Positions 26,669 to 35,454 of a DNA stretch of 64,000 nt are shown piece after piece. The notes under the pieces were generated by a model that saw nothing but the letters and a program-made list of their open reading frames with translations, ran no database searches and had not been told where the DNA came from. How positions within the stretch are numbered: the stretch's first letter is position 1; every line of letters begins with the position of its first letter. The DNA comes from Paraburkholderia bannensis NBRC 103871 (lineage in GTDB: Bacteria > Pseudomonadota > Gammaproteobacteria > Burkholderiales > Burkholderiaceae): assembly GCF_000685015.1 (NCBI RefSeq), contig NZ_BAYA01000014.1, forward strand, positions 1-64,000. Reading direction: 5' to 3'. Position numbers and translations under genes: made by a program.

Positions 26669-26715
26669 GAACTGACCAGCGAACTGACCAGCGAACTGAC
26701 CAGCGAACTGACCAG
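26669..26715 (+). repeat. 12-bp intergenic tandem repeat, 4 copies
   Basis: GAACTGACCAGC is repeated four times, the last copy one base short or altered. It begins 9 bp after the 26192 gene and ends about 57 bp before the BamE-like lipoprotein start, in a non-coding interval. Confidence 0.9.
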
Positions 26716-26772
26716 ATTTGTAACTGCCTGATTCTTATGCTTGATTTCTCACTGTTCGGTCATAGATCGCCC

Positions 26773-27312
26773 ATGCTGCGCACCTGTTTTCTTGGCCTCG
26801 CGCTTGCGCTGAGCGCACCGCTTTTCACCGCCTGTGACCAGCAGAAAGTCGCGGATGCCGTCAACGCGATCAAGCCCGATTCGATGGCGTTCGGCGGCCT
26901 GAAGATCGGCGAGTCGACGGTCGAGGACGTGCGCCGCCAGGCCGGCAAGCCCGAGATCGTCTGGCAGAACGACGATGGCACGGAACGGCTCGAATACCCG
27001 CGTGGCCCGAACGGCCTGAACACGTGGATGCTCGACTTCGACGCCGACGGCAAGCTCGTCGCCATGACGCAGGCGCTGACTGCGCAGAATATCGCCCAGG
27101 TGGTGCCGGGCATGACCCAGGACGATGTGCGCCGCCTGCTCGGCAAGCCGGCCGAAGTCGCGAAATACGCGCTCAGCCACGAGGAAGTGTGGAGCTGGCA
27201 CTGGGCCGAAGGCGGCGTGACCGGCGATGGCATGTTCAATGCGCACTTCTCGCCAGACGGGCTGGTGGTGCGGACTTCGCGCTCGGATGCGCCGGGGCAT
27301 GGGACGCACTGA
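26773..27312 (+). CDS. BamE/OmlA-like lipoprotein, paralogue 2
   Basis: 179-residue lipoprotein with a clear signal peptide and lipobox (PLFTAC, Cys21), so probably anchored in the outer membrane facing the periplasm. Two SmpA/OmlA-type half repeats follow (ESTVEDVRRQAGKP and GMTQDDVRRLLGKP). It shares the blocks RLEYPRGP, VWSW, EGGVT and TSRSD with the protein at 2160. The ATG at 26773 gives the best signal peptide; an in-frame ATG at 26737 would add 12 residues. It is not the canonical BamE, which is normally shorter with a single repeat. Confidence 0.78.
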   Translation: MLRTCFLGLALALSAPLFTACDQQKVADAVNAIKPDSMAFGGLKIGESTVEDVRRQAGKPEIVWQNDDGTERLEYPRGPNGLNTWMLDFDADGKLVAMTQALTAQNIAQVVPGMTQDDVRRLLGKPAEVAKYALSHEEVWSWHWAEGGVTGDGMFNAHFSPDGLVVRTSRSDAPGHGTH

Positions 27313-27372
27313 AGTTGCATTCAGGTTGCACTGAAGCGGTCGTGAGCGCTTGATTGCGCGGAGGGTGAAGTG

Positions 27373-27624
27373 ATGAAGCGTCTGTCGTTGCTGTGGAACG
27401 TCGTGAAGGGCGATGCGCGGGTGCTGTGGTACGCGCTGCGCCAGCCCGGCAGGCCGGTGTGGCTGCTGCCGGCGACCGTGCTGCTCGGGCTTTATGCGCT
27501 CGATCCGTTCAATATCGCGCTGCCGGTGGCAGGCGTGATCGACGACGGCATCATCGTGCCGCTCGTGCTGCATCTGCTCGTCAAGTGCCTGCCGATGGAG
27601 ATGAGGCGGGCGGGGCGGGCTTGA
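27373..27624 (+). CDS. Small membrane protein, YkvA/DUF1232-like
   Basis: 83-residue protein with two hydrophobic segments. The stretch LLGLYALDPFNIALPVAGVIDD resembles the DUF1232/YkvA core, in which a P-x-D/N turn links two helices and ends with a DD pair, although the last part here is short. A GGAGG ribosome site precedes the ATG at 27373. It follows the lipoprotein by 60 bp and faces the convergent LysE gene. No function is proposed. Confidence 0.62.
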   Translation: MKRLSLLWNVVKGDARVLWYALRQPGRPVWLLPATVLLGLYALDPFNIALPVAGVIDDGIIVPLVLHLLVKCLPMEMRRAGRA

Positions 27625-27665
27625 GGGGCTTGAGGAGATTGTGAGTGGACATGGCGCCCACGCCC

Positions 27666-28301
27666 TCAAGCGTGGCGCACCACCGCAAACACCTGTTCCG
27701 CGAACAGCACCAGCGCCACCAGGATCATCGCCGCGCCCGATAGCTGGCTGACGACGCGCGCGGCCTTCGGGCGCGTGCTGAGCACCGCTTTCGACCCCAG
27801 GCCGACGACCGAATACACCGACGCGCAATTGAGCATGTGCAGCGCGCCGAGCACCACGATCTGCACGGACACCGACCATCCCGCGCCGGGGCGCGTGAAC
27901 TGCGGCAGGAGCGCGACGAACAGCAGGATCGCCTTCGGATTCAGCCCGCTGATCGCAAAGCCGCGCATCGCCCAGCCCTGGCGGCTTTGCTGGCCTTGGT
28001 CGTCGCCGGCCGAAAGCTGCGACGCGGGGCGCAGCAGGGTCTTGACGCCCAGCCAGAGCAGGTATGCGCCGCCCACCACGGTCAGCACGGAGAGCACCGC
28101 AGGCACGCTCGTCACCAACGTCCCGACACCTGCCGCGACCACCAGCGTGATCGCCAGATAGCCGAGCAGCATGCCGCCCACCGCAGGCGCGATCACGCGT
28201 CCGCGCAGGCCGGCGGAAATCGCATAGGCCCAGTCCGCTCCCGGCACCATGACGAGAGAGAACGAGACGATCCAGAACGCGGTCAACAGACTTGCTTGCA
28301 C
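27666..28301 (-). CDS. LysE/RhtB-family amino-acid exporter
   Basis: 211-residue inner-membrane protein with about six hydrophobic segments. The N-terminal VPGADWAYAISAGLRGR block and the later FAISGLNPKAILLFVALLPQF block are the family's hallmarks. Members export basic or neutral amino acids or their derivatives. The start is a GTG at 28301 with GGGAAG upstream. It is divergent from an Lrp-type regulator (28452), with nested inverted repeats between them, so amino-acid-responsive control by that regulator is likely. The substrate cannot be fixed from sequence. Confidence 0.88.
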   Translation of the reverse strand: MQASLLTAFWIVSFSLVMVPGADWAYAISAGLRGRVIAPAVGGMLLGYLAITLVVAAGVGTLVTSVPAVLSVLTVVGGAYLLWLGVKTLLRPASQLSAGDDQGQQSRQGWAMRGFAISGLNPKAILLFVALLPQFTRPGAGWSVSVQIVVLGALHMLNCASVYSVVGLGSKAVLSTRPKAARVVSQLSGAAMILVALVLFAEQVFAVVRHA

Positions 28302-28374
28302 TGCTGTACTTCCCTTTATTTCCGATGATGCGCGCTGCGTCTATCCCCCTGGAGGACGCGCGCGCGGAGGTCGC

Positions 28375-28446
28375 AAATATTAGGGTTTTGGAGCAGGGAA
28401 GTGCTCCCTAAATCTTGTCAGCAGACGCTGAACGGCGCTAATATTT
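28375..28446. promoter_or_regulatory. Nested inverted repeats between lysE-like and lrp-like genes
   Basis: Two symmetric features fill this divergent gap. AAATATTA (28375-28382) pairs with TAATATTT (28439-28446), and GGAGCA (28390-28395) pairs with TGCTCC (28402-28407), the latter flanked by TAGGG and CCCTA. Multiple spaced palindromes suit the wrapped binding mode of Lrp-family octamers. Confidence 0.5.
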
Positions 28447-28451
28447 CGCGC

Positions 28452-28904
28452 ATGGACGCCATAGACCGCAAGATTCTTGCTGAGATCCAGCAGGATGGAC
28501 GACTTTCAATCACCGAGCTGAGCGAGCGCGTGGGCTTGAGCCTTTCGCCATGCCAGCGGCGGCTGCGCGCGCTCGAAAGCGCAGAGGTCATCAGCGGCTA
28601 TCGGGCGACGATCGAGCCGTCGGCGGTCGGGCTGAATTTTTCGGCGATCGTGTTCGCGACGCTGCGCGAGGGCAGTAGCGAAAACGTTCACGATTTCGAG
28701 GATGCACTCGTCGACATTCCCGAGATCACGCGAGCCGAGCGCCTGTTCGGCGAACCCGACTACATGCTGCATGTCGTCACGCGCGACCTGAAGGCGTTCC
28801 AGACGCTCTACGACCGCCGCCTGTTGCCGCTGCCTTCGGTGCTGCGGCTCACGTCCACGCTCGTGATGAAGAGCATCTTCCAGGATCGTCCGCTGCCGCT
28901 TTGA
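28452..28904 (+). CDS. Lrp/AsnC-family regulator of the LysE-like exporter
   Basis: 150-residue regulator. It has an N-terminal winged helix-turn-helix (IDRKILAEIQQDGRLSITEL, LSLSPCQRRLRALE) and a C-terminal RAM ligand-binding domain ending near PLPSVLRLTSTLV. The ATG at 28452 gives the canonical MDAIDRKIL start. It is divergent from the LysE-family exporter, the classical arrangement for a local activator that senses the exported amino acid. A bidirectional terminator follows before the RND operon. Confidence 0.9.
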   Translation: MDAIDRKILAEIQQDGRLSITELSERVGLSLSPCQRRLRALESAEVISGYRATIEPSAVGLNFSAIVFATLREGSSENVHDFEDALVDIPEITRAERLFGEPDYMLHVVTRDLKAFQTLYDRRLLPLPSVLRLTSTLVMKSIFQDRPLPL

Positions 28905-28920
28905 CGAAGGGCGCGCGCCA

Positions 28921-28959
28921 TAAAAAAAGCGGCTGAAGCTTTCGCCCCAGCCGCTTTCG
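28921..28959. terminator. Bidirectional terminator between lrp-like gene and mdtC
   Basis: The stem AGCGGCTG (28928-28935) with CAGCCGCT (28948-28955) is preceded by a run of A and followed by TTTCGCTT. It can serve the plus-strand regulator and, more strongly, the minus-strand RND operon. Confidence 0.82.
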
Positions 28960-28980
28960 CTTCTTGCCGCATCGATCCGC

Positions 28981-31900
28981 TTATTCCACCGCTCGCGGCG
29001 GCGGCGCGATCTTGCCGCGTTTTGCGTCCCACCAGACGCGCAGGCGATCCATATACAGGTACACCACCGGCGTCGTATAGAGCGTGAGCATCTGGCTCAC
29101 GATCAGCCCGCCGACAATCGAAATCCCCAGCGGCGCGCGCAGCTCGGCGCCTTCGCCGCTGCCGAACGCCAGCGGCAGCGCGCCCAGCAGCGCCGCGAAC
29201 GTCGTCATCATGATCGGCCTGAAACGCAGCAGGCACGCCTGGAAGATCGCATCGCGCGAACTCAAACCCTGGCGCGACGCCTCGATCGCGAAGTCGACCA
29301 TCATGATCGCGTTCTTCTTGACGATGCCGATGAGCAGGATCACGCCAATCAGCGCGATGATGCTGAACTCCGTCTTGAACAGCAGCAGCGCGAGCAGGGC
29401 GCCCACCCCCGCCGAAGGCAGCGTCGAGAGAATCGTGAGCGGATGGATATAGCTCTCGTACAGGATGCCCAGCACGATATAGACGGCCAGCAGCGCCGCC
29501 AGGATCAGGATCGGCTGGTTGTCGAGCGACTGCTGGAACGCCTGCGCCGTGCCCTGGAAGCTGCCGTGGATGGTCTGCGGCATGCCGATCTCGGCCATCG
29601 TGTCGTAGATGGCCTGGGTCGCGTCGGAGAGCGACTTGCCCGGCGGCAGGTTGAACGAGATCGTCGACGCCACGAACTGGCTCTGGTGATTCACCGACAG
29701 CGGCGTCGTGCCCGGCCCGAACGAGGCGATGGCCGACAGCGGAATCATCGTTTCCTTCGAGGTGGACACGGCAGCGCCCGACGACGCGCTCGACTTGCCG
29801 CTCGCGGCGAGCGAGTTGGTTGCCAGGTTGCGCGCCGAATCGGCGGCAAGGGCCGCGGCGCTCGAACTGGTGGTGCCGCTCGTGCCGCCCGTCGATGCGC
29901 TCGACGTCGCGGTCGTGGGGCCGCTCACCGTGCCCGCCGTCGCGTTGGTGCTTTGCGCGCCGCTCGCCGTGCCGCCCGAGGTGCTGACCCAGATCTGGTT
30001 GAGCATCTCCGGGCTCTGCCAGTACTGCGGCGCGACTTCCATCACGACGTGGTACTGGTTCAGCGGGTTGTAGATCGTCGAGACCTGGCGCTGGCCGAAC
30101 GCGTCATAGAGCGTGTTGTCGATCTGCGAGGGCGTGATGTTCAGCCGCGCGGCGCTCTTGCGGTCGATCGTCACCATCGCTTCCAGGCCGCCTTGCTGCT
30201 GGTCGGAATTCACGTCGGCGAGCTCGGGCCGCGCCTGCAGGGCTTCGGTGAGCTTCGGCCCCCACTTGTAGAGATCGGTGGTGTTGTCGGCGAGCAGCGT
30301 GAACTGGTACTGCGCATTCGACTGCCGACCGCCCACGCGAATGTCCTGCACCGCCTGCAGGAAGGTGCGCGCGCCCGCTACGTCCGAGAGCGGCCCGCGC
30401 AACTGCGCGATCACCTGGTCGGCGGACAGCTTGCGCTCGCTCTTGGGCTTGAGCGAGATGAACATGAAGCCCGCGTTGGTCGCGCGCCCGCCCGTGAAGC
30501 CCGCCACCGAATCGACGGCCGGATTCTGCTGGACGATGCGCTGCATCTCGGCGAACTTCACCTTCATCGCCTGGAACGAGGTGGACTGGTCGGCCTGGAT
30601 GCCGCCGATCAGCCGGCCCGTGTCCTGCTGCGGGAAGAAGCCCTTCGGCACGATCACGTAGAGCACGACGTTCAGCGCGATGGTGGCGAGCAGGATCGCG
30701 AGGATCAGCAGCGGCCGCGCGAGCGCCCAGCCGAGCGTGCGCTCGTAGCCGCCTTGCAGGCGCATGAAGCCCCGTTCGAGCCACTGTGCGAAACGGCCTT
30801 CCTCCTTCTTTTCGTGCCGCTCCTCAAGCAGGCGCGAGCACATCATCGGTGTGAGCGTGAGCGAGACGGCCAGCGACACCGCAATCGCCAGCGACAGCGT
30901 GAGCGCGAATTCGCGGAACAGGCGCCCGACGATGCCGCCCATCAGCAAAATCGGCAGGAACACGGCCACCAGCGACACGCTGATCGAGAGCACCGTGAAG
31001 CCGACTTCGCGTGCGCCGAGCAGCGCTGCCTGCATGCGCGGCACGCCGTTTTCGATGTGCCGCGAGATGTTTTCCAGCACCACGATCGCGTCGTCGACGA
31101 CGAAGCCCGTCGCGATGGTGAGCGCCATCAGCGAAAGGTTGTCGAGCGAGAAGCCCATCAGGTACATGGCCGCGAAGGTGCCGATGATCGAGATGGGCAC
31201 GGCCACGCTCGGGATCAGCGTGGCGCGCCAGTTGCGCAGGAACAGGAACACCACCATCACGACGAGGGCGACGGCGATGATGAGCGTGCGCTCGGTGTCC
31301 TTGAGCGACGATCGGATCGTCACCGAGCGGTCGGAGGTGGGGATCACTTCGACGTCGGCGGGCAGCGAGGCCTTCAGTTGCGGCAGCATCGCGATCACGC
31401 GGTCGACGGTCTCGATGATGTTCGCGCCGGGCTGGCGGTAAAGGATCACCAGCACCGAATGCTTGCCGTTGGTCAGGCCAAGGTTGCGCAGGTCTTCCAC
31501 CGAATCGACGACTTCGCCCACGTCCGAGAGCTTCACGCCCGCGTTGTTGCGGTAGGCGATCACAAGATCCTTGTACTGGCTGGCCTTGCTCGCCTGGTCG
31601 TTGGTGTAGAGCTGGAAGCGCTGCGGGCCGAACTCGATGTCGCCTTTCGGGCTGTTGGCGTTGGCGGAGGCCAGCGCCGCGCGCACGTCTTCCAGGCCGA
31701 TGCCGTAGTGAAACAGCGCGTGCGGCTCCAGCTCGATGCGCACCGCCGGGTTGGCGGAGCCGTTCACGTCGACTTCGCCGATCCCGTCCACCTGCGAGAG
31801 CGACTGCTGCAAGACCGTCGCCGCCGAGTCGTACAGCTGGCCCGGCGTGAGCGTGGGCGAGGTGAGCGCGAGAATCAGGATCGGCGCATCGGCGGGGTTG

Positions 31901-32295
31901 ACCTTGTGGTACGTCGGGTTCGAGCGCAGGCTCGTCGGCAGGTCGGCGCGCGCGGCGTTGATGGCGGCCTGCACGTCGCGCGCGGCGCCGTCGATGTCGC
32001 GATTGAGGCCGAATTGCAGCGTGATGCGCGTGCTGCCCACCGAGCTTTGCGAGGTCATCTCGCTGACGTCGGCGATCGAGCCCAGGTGCCGCTCCAGCGG
32101 GCTCGCCACGCTGGTTGCGACGGTTTCCGGGCTCGCGCCCGGCAGCGTCGCCTGCACCGAGATGGTCGGGAAGTCCACCTGCGGCAGCGGCGCCACCGGC
32201 AGTTTCGTGAACGCGAACAGGCCGGCCAGCGCGATGCCCAGCGCAAGCAGCGTGGTCGCGACGGGGCGAGAAATGAAGGGGCGCGAGAGATTCAT
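28981..32295 (-). CDS. mdtC: RND multidrug efflux permease, MdtC/MuxC type
   Basis: 1104-residue inner-membrane RND pump subunit. It starts MNLSRPFISRPVATTLL and has the usual large periplasmic loops, the proton-relay helix 4 block GFVVDDAIVVLENI, and repeated GVGALLALLLF/IVKKNAIMMVDF motifs. It is about 60-80 residues longer than typical members because residues ~770-855 hold a Ser/Thr/Gly/Ala-rich insert in the second periplasmic half. The ATG at 32295 lies 4 bp after the mdtB stop. It is the last gene of mdtABC; MdtB and MdtC form a heterotrimer. No outer-membrane channel gene is nearby. Confidence 0.9.
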   Translation of the reverse strand: MNLSRPFISRPVATTLLALGIALAGLFAFTKLPVAPLPQVDFPTISVQATLPGASPETVATSVASPLERHLGSIADVSEMTSQSSVGSTRITLQFGLNRDIDGAARDVQAAINAARADLPTSLRSNPTYHKVNPADAPILILALTSPTLTPGQLYDSAATVLQQSLSQVDGIGEVDVNGSANPAVRIELEPHALFHYGIGLEDVRAALASANANSPKGDIEFGPQRFQLYTNDQASKASQYKDLVIAYRNNAGVKLSDVGEVVDSVEDLRNLGLTNGKHSVLVILYRQPGANIIETVDRVIAMLPQLKASLPADVEVIPTSDRSVTIRSSLKDTERTLIIAVALVVMVVFLFLRNWRATLIPSVAVPISIIGTFAAMYLMGFSLDNLSLMALTIATGFVVDDAIVVLENISRHIENGVPRMQAALLGAREVGFTVLSISVSLVAVFLPILLMGGIVGRLFREFALTLSLAIAVSLAVSLTLTPMMCSRLLEERHEKKEEGRFAQWLERGFMRLQGGYERTLGWALARPLLILAILLATIALNVVLYVIVPKGFFPQQDTGRLIGGIQADQSTSFQAMKVKFAEMQRIVQQNPAVDSVAGFTGGRATNAGFMFISLKPKSERKLSADQVIAQLRGPLSDVAGARTFLQAVQDIRVGGRQSNAQYQFTLLADNTTDLYKWGPKLTEALQARPELADVNSDQQQGGLEAMVTIDRKSAARLNITPSQIDNTLYDAFGQRQVSTIYNPLNQYHVVMEVAPQYWQSPEMLNQIWVSTSGGTASGAQSTNATAGTVSGPTTATSSASTGGTSGTTSSSAAALAADSARNLATNSLAASGKSSASSGAAVSTSKETMIPLSAIASFGPGTTPLSVNHQSQFVASTISFNLPPGKSLSDATQAIYDTMAEIGMPQTIHGSFQGTAQAFQQSLDNQPILILAALLAVYIVLGILYESYIHPLTILSTLPSAGVGALLALLLFKTEFSIIALIGVILLIGIVKKNAIMMVDFAIEASRQGLSSRDAIFQACLLRFRPIMMTTFAALLGALPLAFGSGEGAELRAPLGISIVGGLIVSQMLTLYTTPVVYLYMDRLRVWWDAKRGKIAPPPRAVE

Positions 32296-32299
32296 CGCG

Positions 32300-35200
32300 T
32301 CAATGCTCCGCGTCCGGCGAAGGCGTCGGCGGTGTCGGCGGCGTCGGTGGCGTTGGATTGGATCCGCCGCCAAAGCGCTTGCGCATGCGCGCCGCGAGCG
32401 CGTCGAAGGCCAGATAGATCACCGGCGTCGTGAACAGCGTGAGCGCCTGCGACACGATCAGGCCGCCCGCGATCGCGATGCCCAGCGGGCGCCGCAATTC
32501 CGAACCCGCACCCGTGCCGAGCATCAGCGGCAGCGCGCCGAGCAGCGCCGCCATCGTCGTCATCATGATCGGGCGAAAGCGCAGCAGGCACGCCTGATAG
32601 ATCGCCTCGCGCGGCGCCTTGCCTTCGTTGCGTTCGGCGTCGAGCGCGAAGTCGATCATCATGATCGCGTTCTTCTTCACGATGCCGATCAAGAGCACGA
32701 TGCCGATGATGCCGATGATGTCCAGATCGTGCCCGGTGATCATCAGCGCAAGCAGCGCGCCGATCCCCGCCGAGGGCAGCGTCGACAGAATCGTGATCGG
32801 ATGCACGAAGCTCTCGTAGAGCACGCCCAGCACGATATACATCGTCACGATGGCCGCAAGGATCAGGAACAGCTCGTTCGAGAGCGACGCCTGGAACGCC
32901 AGCGCCGCGCCCTGGAAGCGCGTCTGGAACGAGCCTGGCAGACCGATCTCCTGCTCGGCCTGCTGGATCGCCTTGACTGCCGCGCCCAGCGATGCGCCCG
33001 GCGCGAGGTTGAACGACACGGTCGTGGCCGGGAACTGCGACAGGTGCGAGACCAGCAGCGGCGCGGGCCGCTCGTGGAACTTCGCAATGGCCGACAGCGG
33101 CACCTGGCCCGTCGTCGACGTCGAGGAGGGCAGGTAGATCGAGTTCAGCGAATCGGTGTAGTGCTGCATCACCGGATCGGCTTCGAGGATCACGCGGTAC
33201 TGGTTCGACTGCGTGAAGATCGTCGAGATGATGCGCTGCCCGTAGGCATCGTAGAGCGCGTTGTCGACGGTCGCGGGCGTGATGCCGTAGCGCGCCGCGC
33301 TCGCGCGGTCGATCTCGATGAACACCGACGAGCCCTGATCCTGCAGGTCGGTCGCGACATCGGCGAGTTCCGGCACCTGCTGCAGGCGGCGCACGAGCTT
33401 GGGCACCCAGGTCGTGAAGTCCTGGATGTTGGGCGTCGTGAGCATGAACTGATACTGCGTCGGGCTTACGGTCGAGTCGATCGTCAGATCCTGCACCGGC
33501 TGCATGTAGAGCGTCGCGCCCGGCACATGCGCGGTCGATTGCTGGAGATCGCGGATGATCTCGCTCGCGGTCTCGCTGCGGTCGTCGCGCGGCTTCAGGT
33601 TGATGAGCATGCGCCCGCTATTGAGCGTGATGTTCGAGCCGTCCACGCCGATGAACGACGTCAGGCTCTCGACGTTCTCGTTCTTCAGGATCTCGTTGGC
33701 GAGCGCCTGCTGGCGCTCGGCCATCGACGCATACGAGACCGACTGCGGCGCCTGCGTGATTGCCTGGATCACGCCCGTGTCCTGCACCGGGAAGAAGCCC
33801 TTGGGCACCACCACGTAGAGAAAGCCCGTGAGCACCATCGTGATCGCGAACACCAGCAGCGTGAGGCGCTGGCGCGCGAGCACCCATTCGAGCGCCACGC
33901 CATAGCGGCCGATGATGTAGTCGAAGAACGCGTGCACGCGCGTCTCGAAGCGGCGGCTTTCGGTGGGCGGCGTGTGGCGCAGCATCTTCGCGCACATCAT
34001 CGGCACCAGCGTGAGCGAGACGATCGCCGAAATCACGATGGTCACGGCGAGCGTGATCGCGAATTCGTGGAACAGGCGCCCGACCACGTCGCCCATGAAG
34101 AGCAGCGGAATCAGCACGGCGATCAGCGAGACCGTCAGCGAGATGATGGTGAAGCCGATCTGCTTCGAGCCCTTGAGCGCGGCTTCGAGCGGCGTGTCGC
34201 CGTCCTCCACGTAGCGCGCGATGTTCTCGATCATGACGATGGCGTCGTCCACCACGAAGCCGGTCGCGATGGTCAGCGCCATCAGCGAGAGGTTGTCGAG
34301 CGAGAAGCCGCACAGGTACATCACGGCCAGCGTGCCGATCAGCGAGAGCGGCACCGAAAGACTCGGAATGATGGTCGCGTAGATGTTGGCGAGGAACAGG
34401 TACATCACCAGCACGACCAGCACGACCGACATCAGCAGTTCGAACTGCACGTCGCGCACCGAGGCGCGGATCGTGGTGGTGCGGTCGGTGACGATCTGCA
34501 CGTCGAGCGACTGCGGCAGCGATTCCTGCAACTGCGGCAAGAGCGCCTTGATGTTGTCCACGACCGCGATCACGTTCGCGCCGGGCTGGCGCTGCACGTT
34601 CAGGATGATCGCGGGCGTGTCGTCGACCCACGCGCCGAGCTTGGTGTTCTCCGCGCCCTGGATGATGTTGGCGACGTCGGTGAGCATCACCGGACGGCCG
34701 TTGCGATAGGCGATCACCGCGTCCTTGTAGGCGTCGGCGTCGGTGAGCTGGTCGTTTGCGTTGATGGTGTAGGCGCGCGTCGGGCCGTCGAAGTTGCCCT
34801 TCGGCGTGTTGACGTTCAGGTTCGAGATGCTGGTGCGCAGGTCGTCCAGGTTCAGGCCGTAGGCCGCGAGCGCGCGCGGGTTCGCCTGGATGCGCACGGC
34901 AGGGCGCTGGCCGCCCGACAGGCTCACCAGACCCACGCCCGCGACCTGCGAGATCTTCTGCGCGAGACGCGTGTCGGCGAGATCCTGGATCTGCGTGAGC
35001 GGCAGCGTCTTCGAGGTGATCGCGAGCGTGAGGATTGGTGCGTCGGCGGGGTTGACCTTGGCGTAGATCGGCGGCGCGGGCAGGTCGGAGGGCAGCAGGT
35101 TGCCGGCCGCGTTGATGGCGGCCTGCACTTCCTGTTCGGCGATGTCGAGCGGCAGGTCGAGGCTGAACTGCAGCGTGATGACCGAGGCGCCCGCCGAGCT

Positions 35201-35449
35201 TTGCGACGACATCTGGTTGAGCGACGGCATCTGGCCGAACTGGCGCTCAAGCGGCGCCGTGACCGAGGACGTCATCACGTCCGGGCTCGCGCCCGGATAG
35301 AAGGTCTGCACCTGGATGGTCGGGTAATCGACTTCAGGCAGCGCGGACAGCGGCAGGAAATGCAGGGCGACGAGACCGACCAGCATGATCGCCGCCATGA
35401 GCAGCGCCGTGCCGACCGGGCGCAGGATAAAGGCGCGGGACGGATTCAT
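32300..35449 (-). CDS. mdtB: RND multidrug efflux permease, MdtB/MuxB type
   Basis: 1049-residue RND transporter starting MNPSRAFILRPVGTALLM. Key blocks are GFVVDDAIVMIENIARYVE in helix 4, VVPKGFFPVQDTG at the start of the second half and IVKKNAIMMIDFALD near the end. It forms a heteromeric pump with MdtC and couples to MdtA. The gene lies between mdtA (5-bp gap) and mdtC (4-bp gap), so the three are certainly one operon. The C-terminus carries a short Pro/Thr repeat (four TPP triplets, 32322-32357) before a DAEH end. Confidence 0.9.
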   Translation of the reverse strand: MNPSRAFILRPVGTALLMAAIMLVGLVALHFLPLSALPEVDYPTIQVQTFYPGASPDVMTSSVTAPLERQFGQMPSLNQMSSQSSAGASVITLQFSLDLPLDIAEQEVQAAINAAGNLLPSDLPAPPIYAKVNPADAPILTLAITSKTLPLTQIQDLADTRLAQKISQVAGVGLVSLSGGQRPAVRIQANPRALAAYGLNLDDLRTSISNLNVNTPKGNFDGPTRAYTINANDQLTDADAYKDAVIAYRNGRPVMLTDVANIIQGAENTKLGAWVDDTPAIILNVQRQPGANVIAVVDNIKALLPQLQESLPQSLDVQIVTDRTTTIRASVRDVQFELLMSVVLVVLVMYLFLANIYATIIPSLSVPLSLIGTLAVMYLCGFSLDNLSLMALTIATGFVVDDAIVMIENIARYVEDGDTPLEAALKGSKQIGFTIISLTVSLIAVLIPLLFMGDVVGRLFHEFAITLAVTIVISAIVSLTLVPMMCAKMLRHTPPTESRRFETRVHAFFDYIIGRYGVALEWVLARQRLTLLVFAITMVLTGFLYVVVPKGFFPVQDTGVIQAITQAPQSVSYASMAERQQALANEILKNENVESLTSFIGVDGSNITLNSGRMLINLKPRDDRSETASEIIRDLQQSTAHVPGATLYMQPVQDLTIDSTVSPTQYQFMLTTPNIQDFTTWVPKLVRRLQQVPELADVATDLQDQGSSVFIEIDRASAARYGITPATVDNALYDAYGQRIISTIFTQSNQYRVILEADPVMQHYTDSLNSIYLPSSTSTTGQVPLSAIAKFHERPAPLLVSHLSQFPATTVSFNLAPGASLGAAVKAIQQAEQEIGLPGSFQTRFQGAALAFQASLSNELFLILAAIVTMYIVLGVLYESFVHPITILSTLPSAGIGALLALMITGHDLDIIGIIGIVLLIGIVKKNAIMMIDFALDAERNEGKAPREAIYQACLLRFRPIMMTTMAALLGALPLMLGTGAGSELRRPLGIAIAGGLIVSQALTLFTTPVIYLAFDALAARMRKRFGGGSNPTPPTPPTPPTPSPDAEH
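32322..32357 (-). repeat. 9-bp repeat, 4 copies, at the 3' end of mdtB
   Basis: Four diverged copies of a 9-bp unit (plus strand GGCGTCGGC and variants) encode consecutive Thr-Pro-Pro triplets just before the mdtB stop. Confidence 0.85.
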
Positions 35450-35454
35450 GCGGC

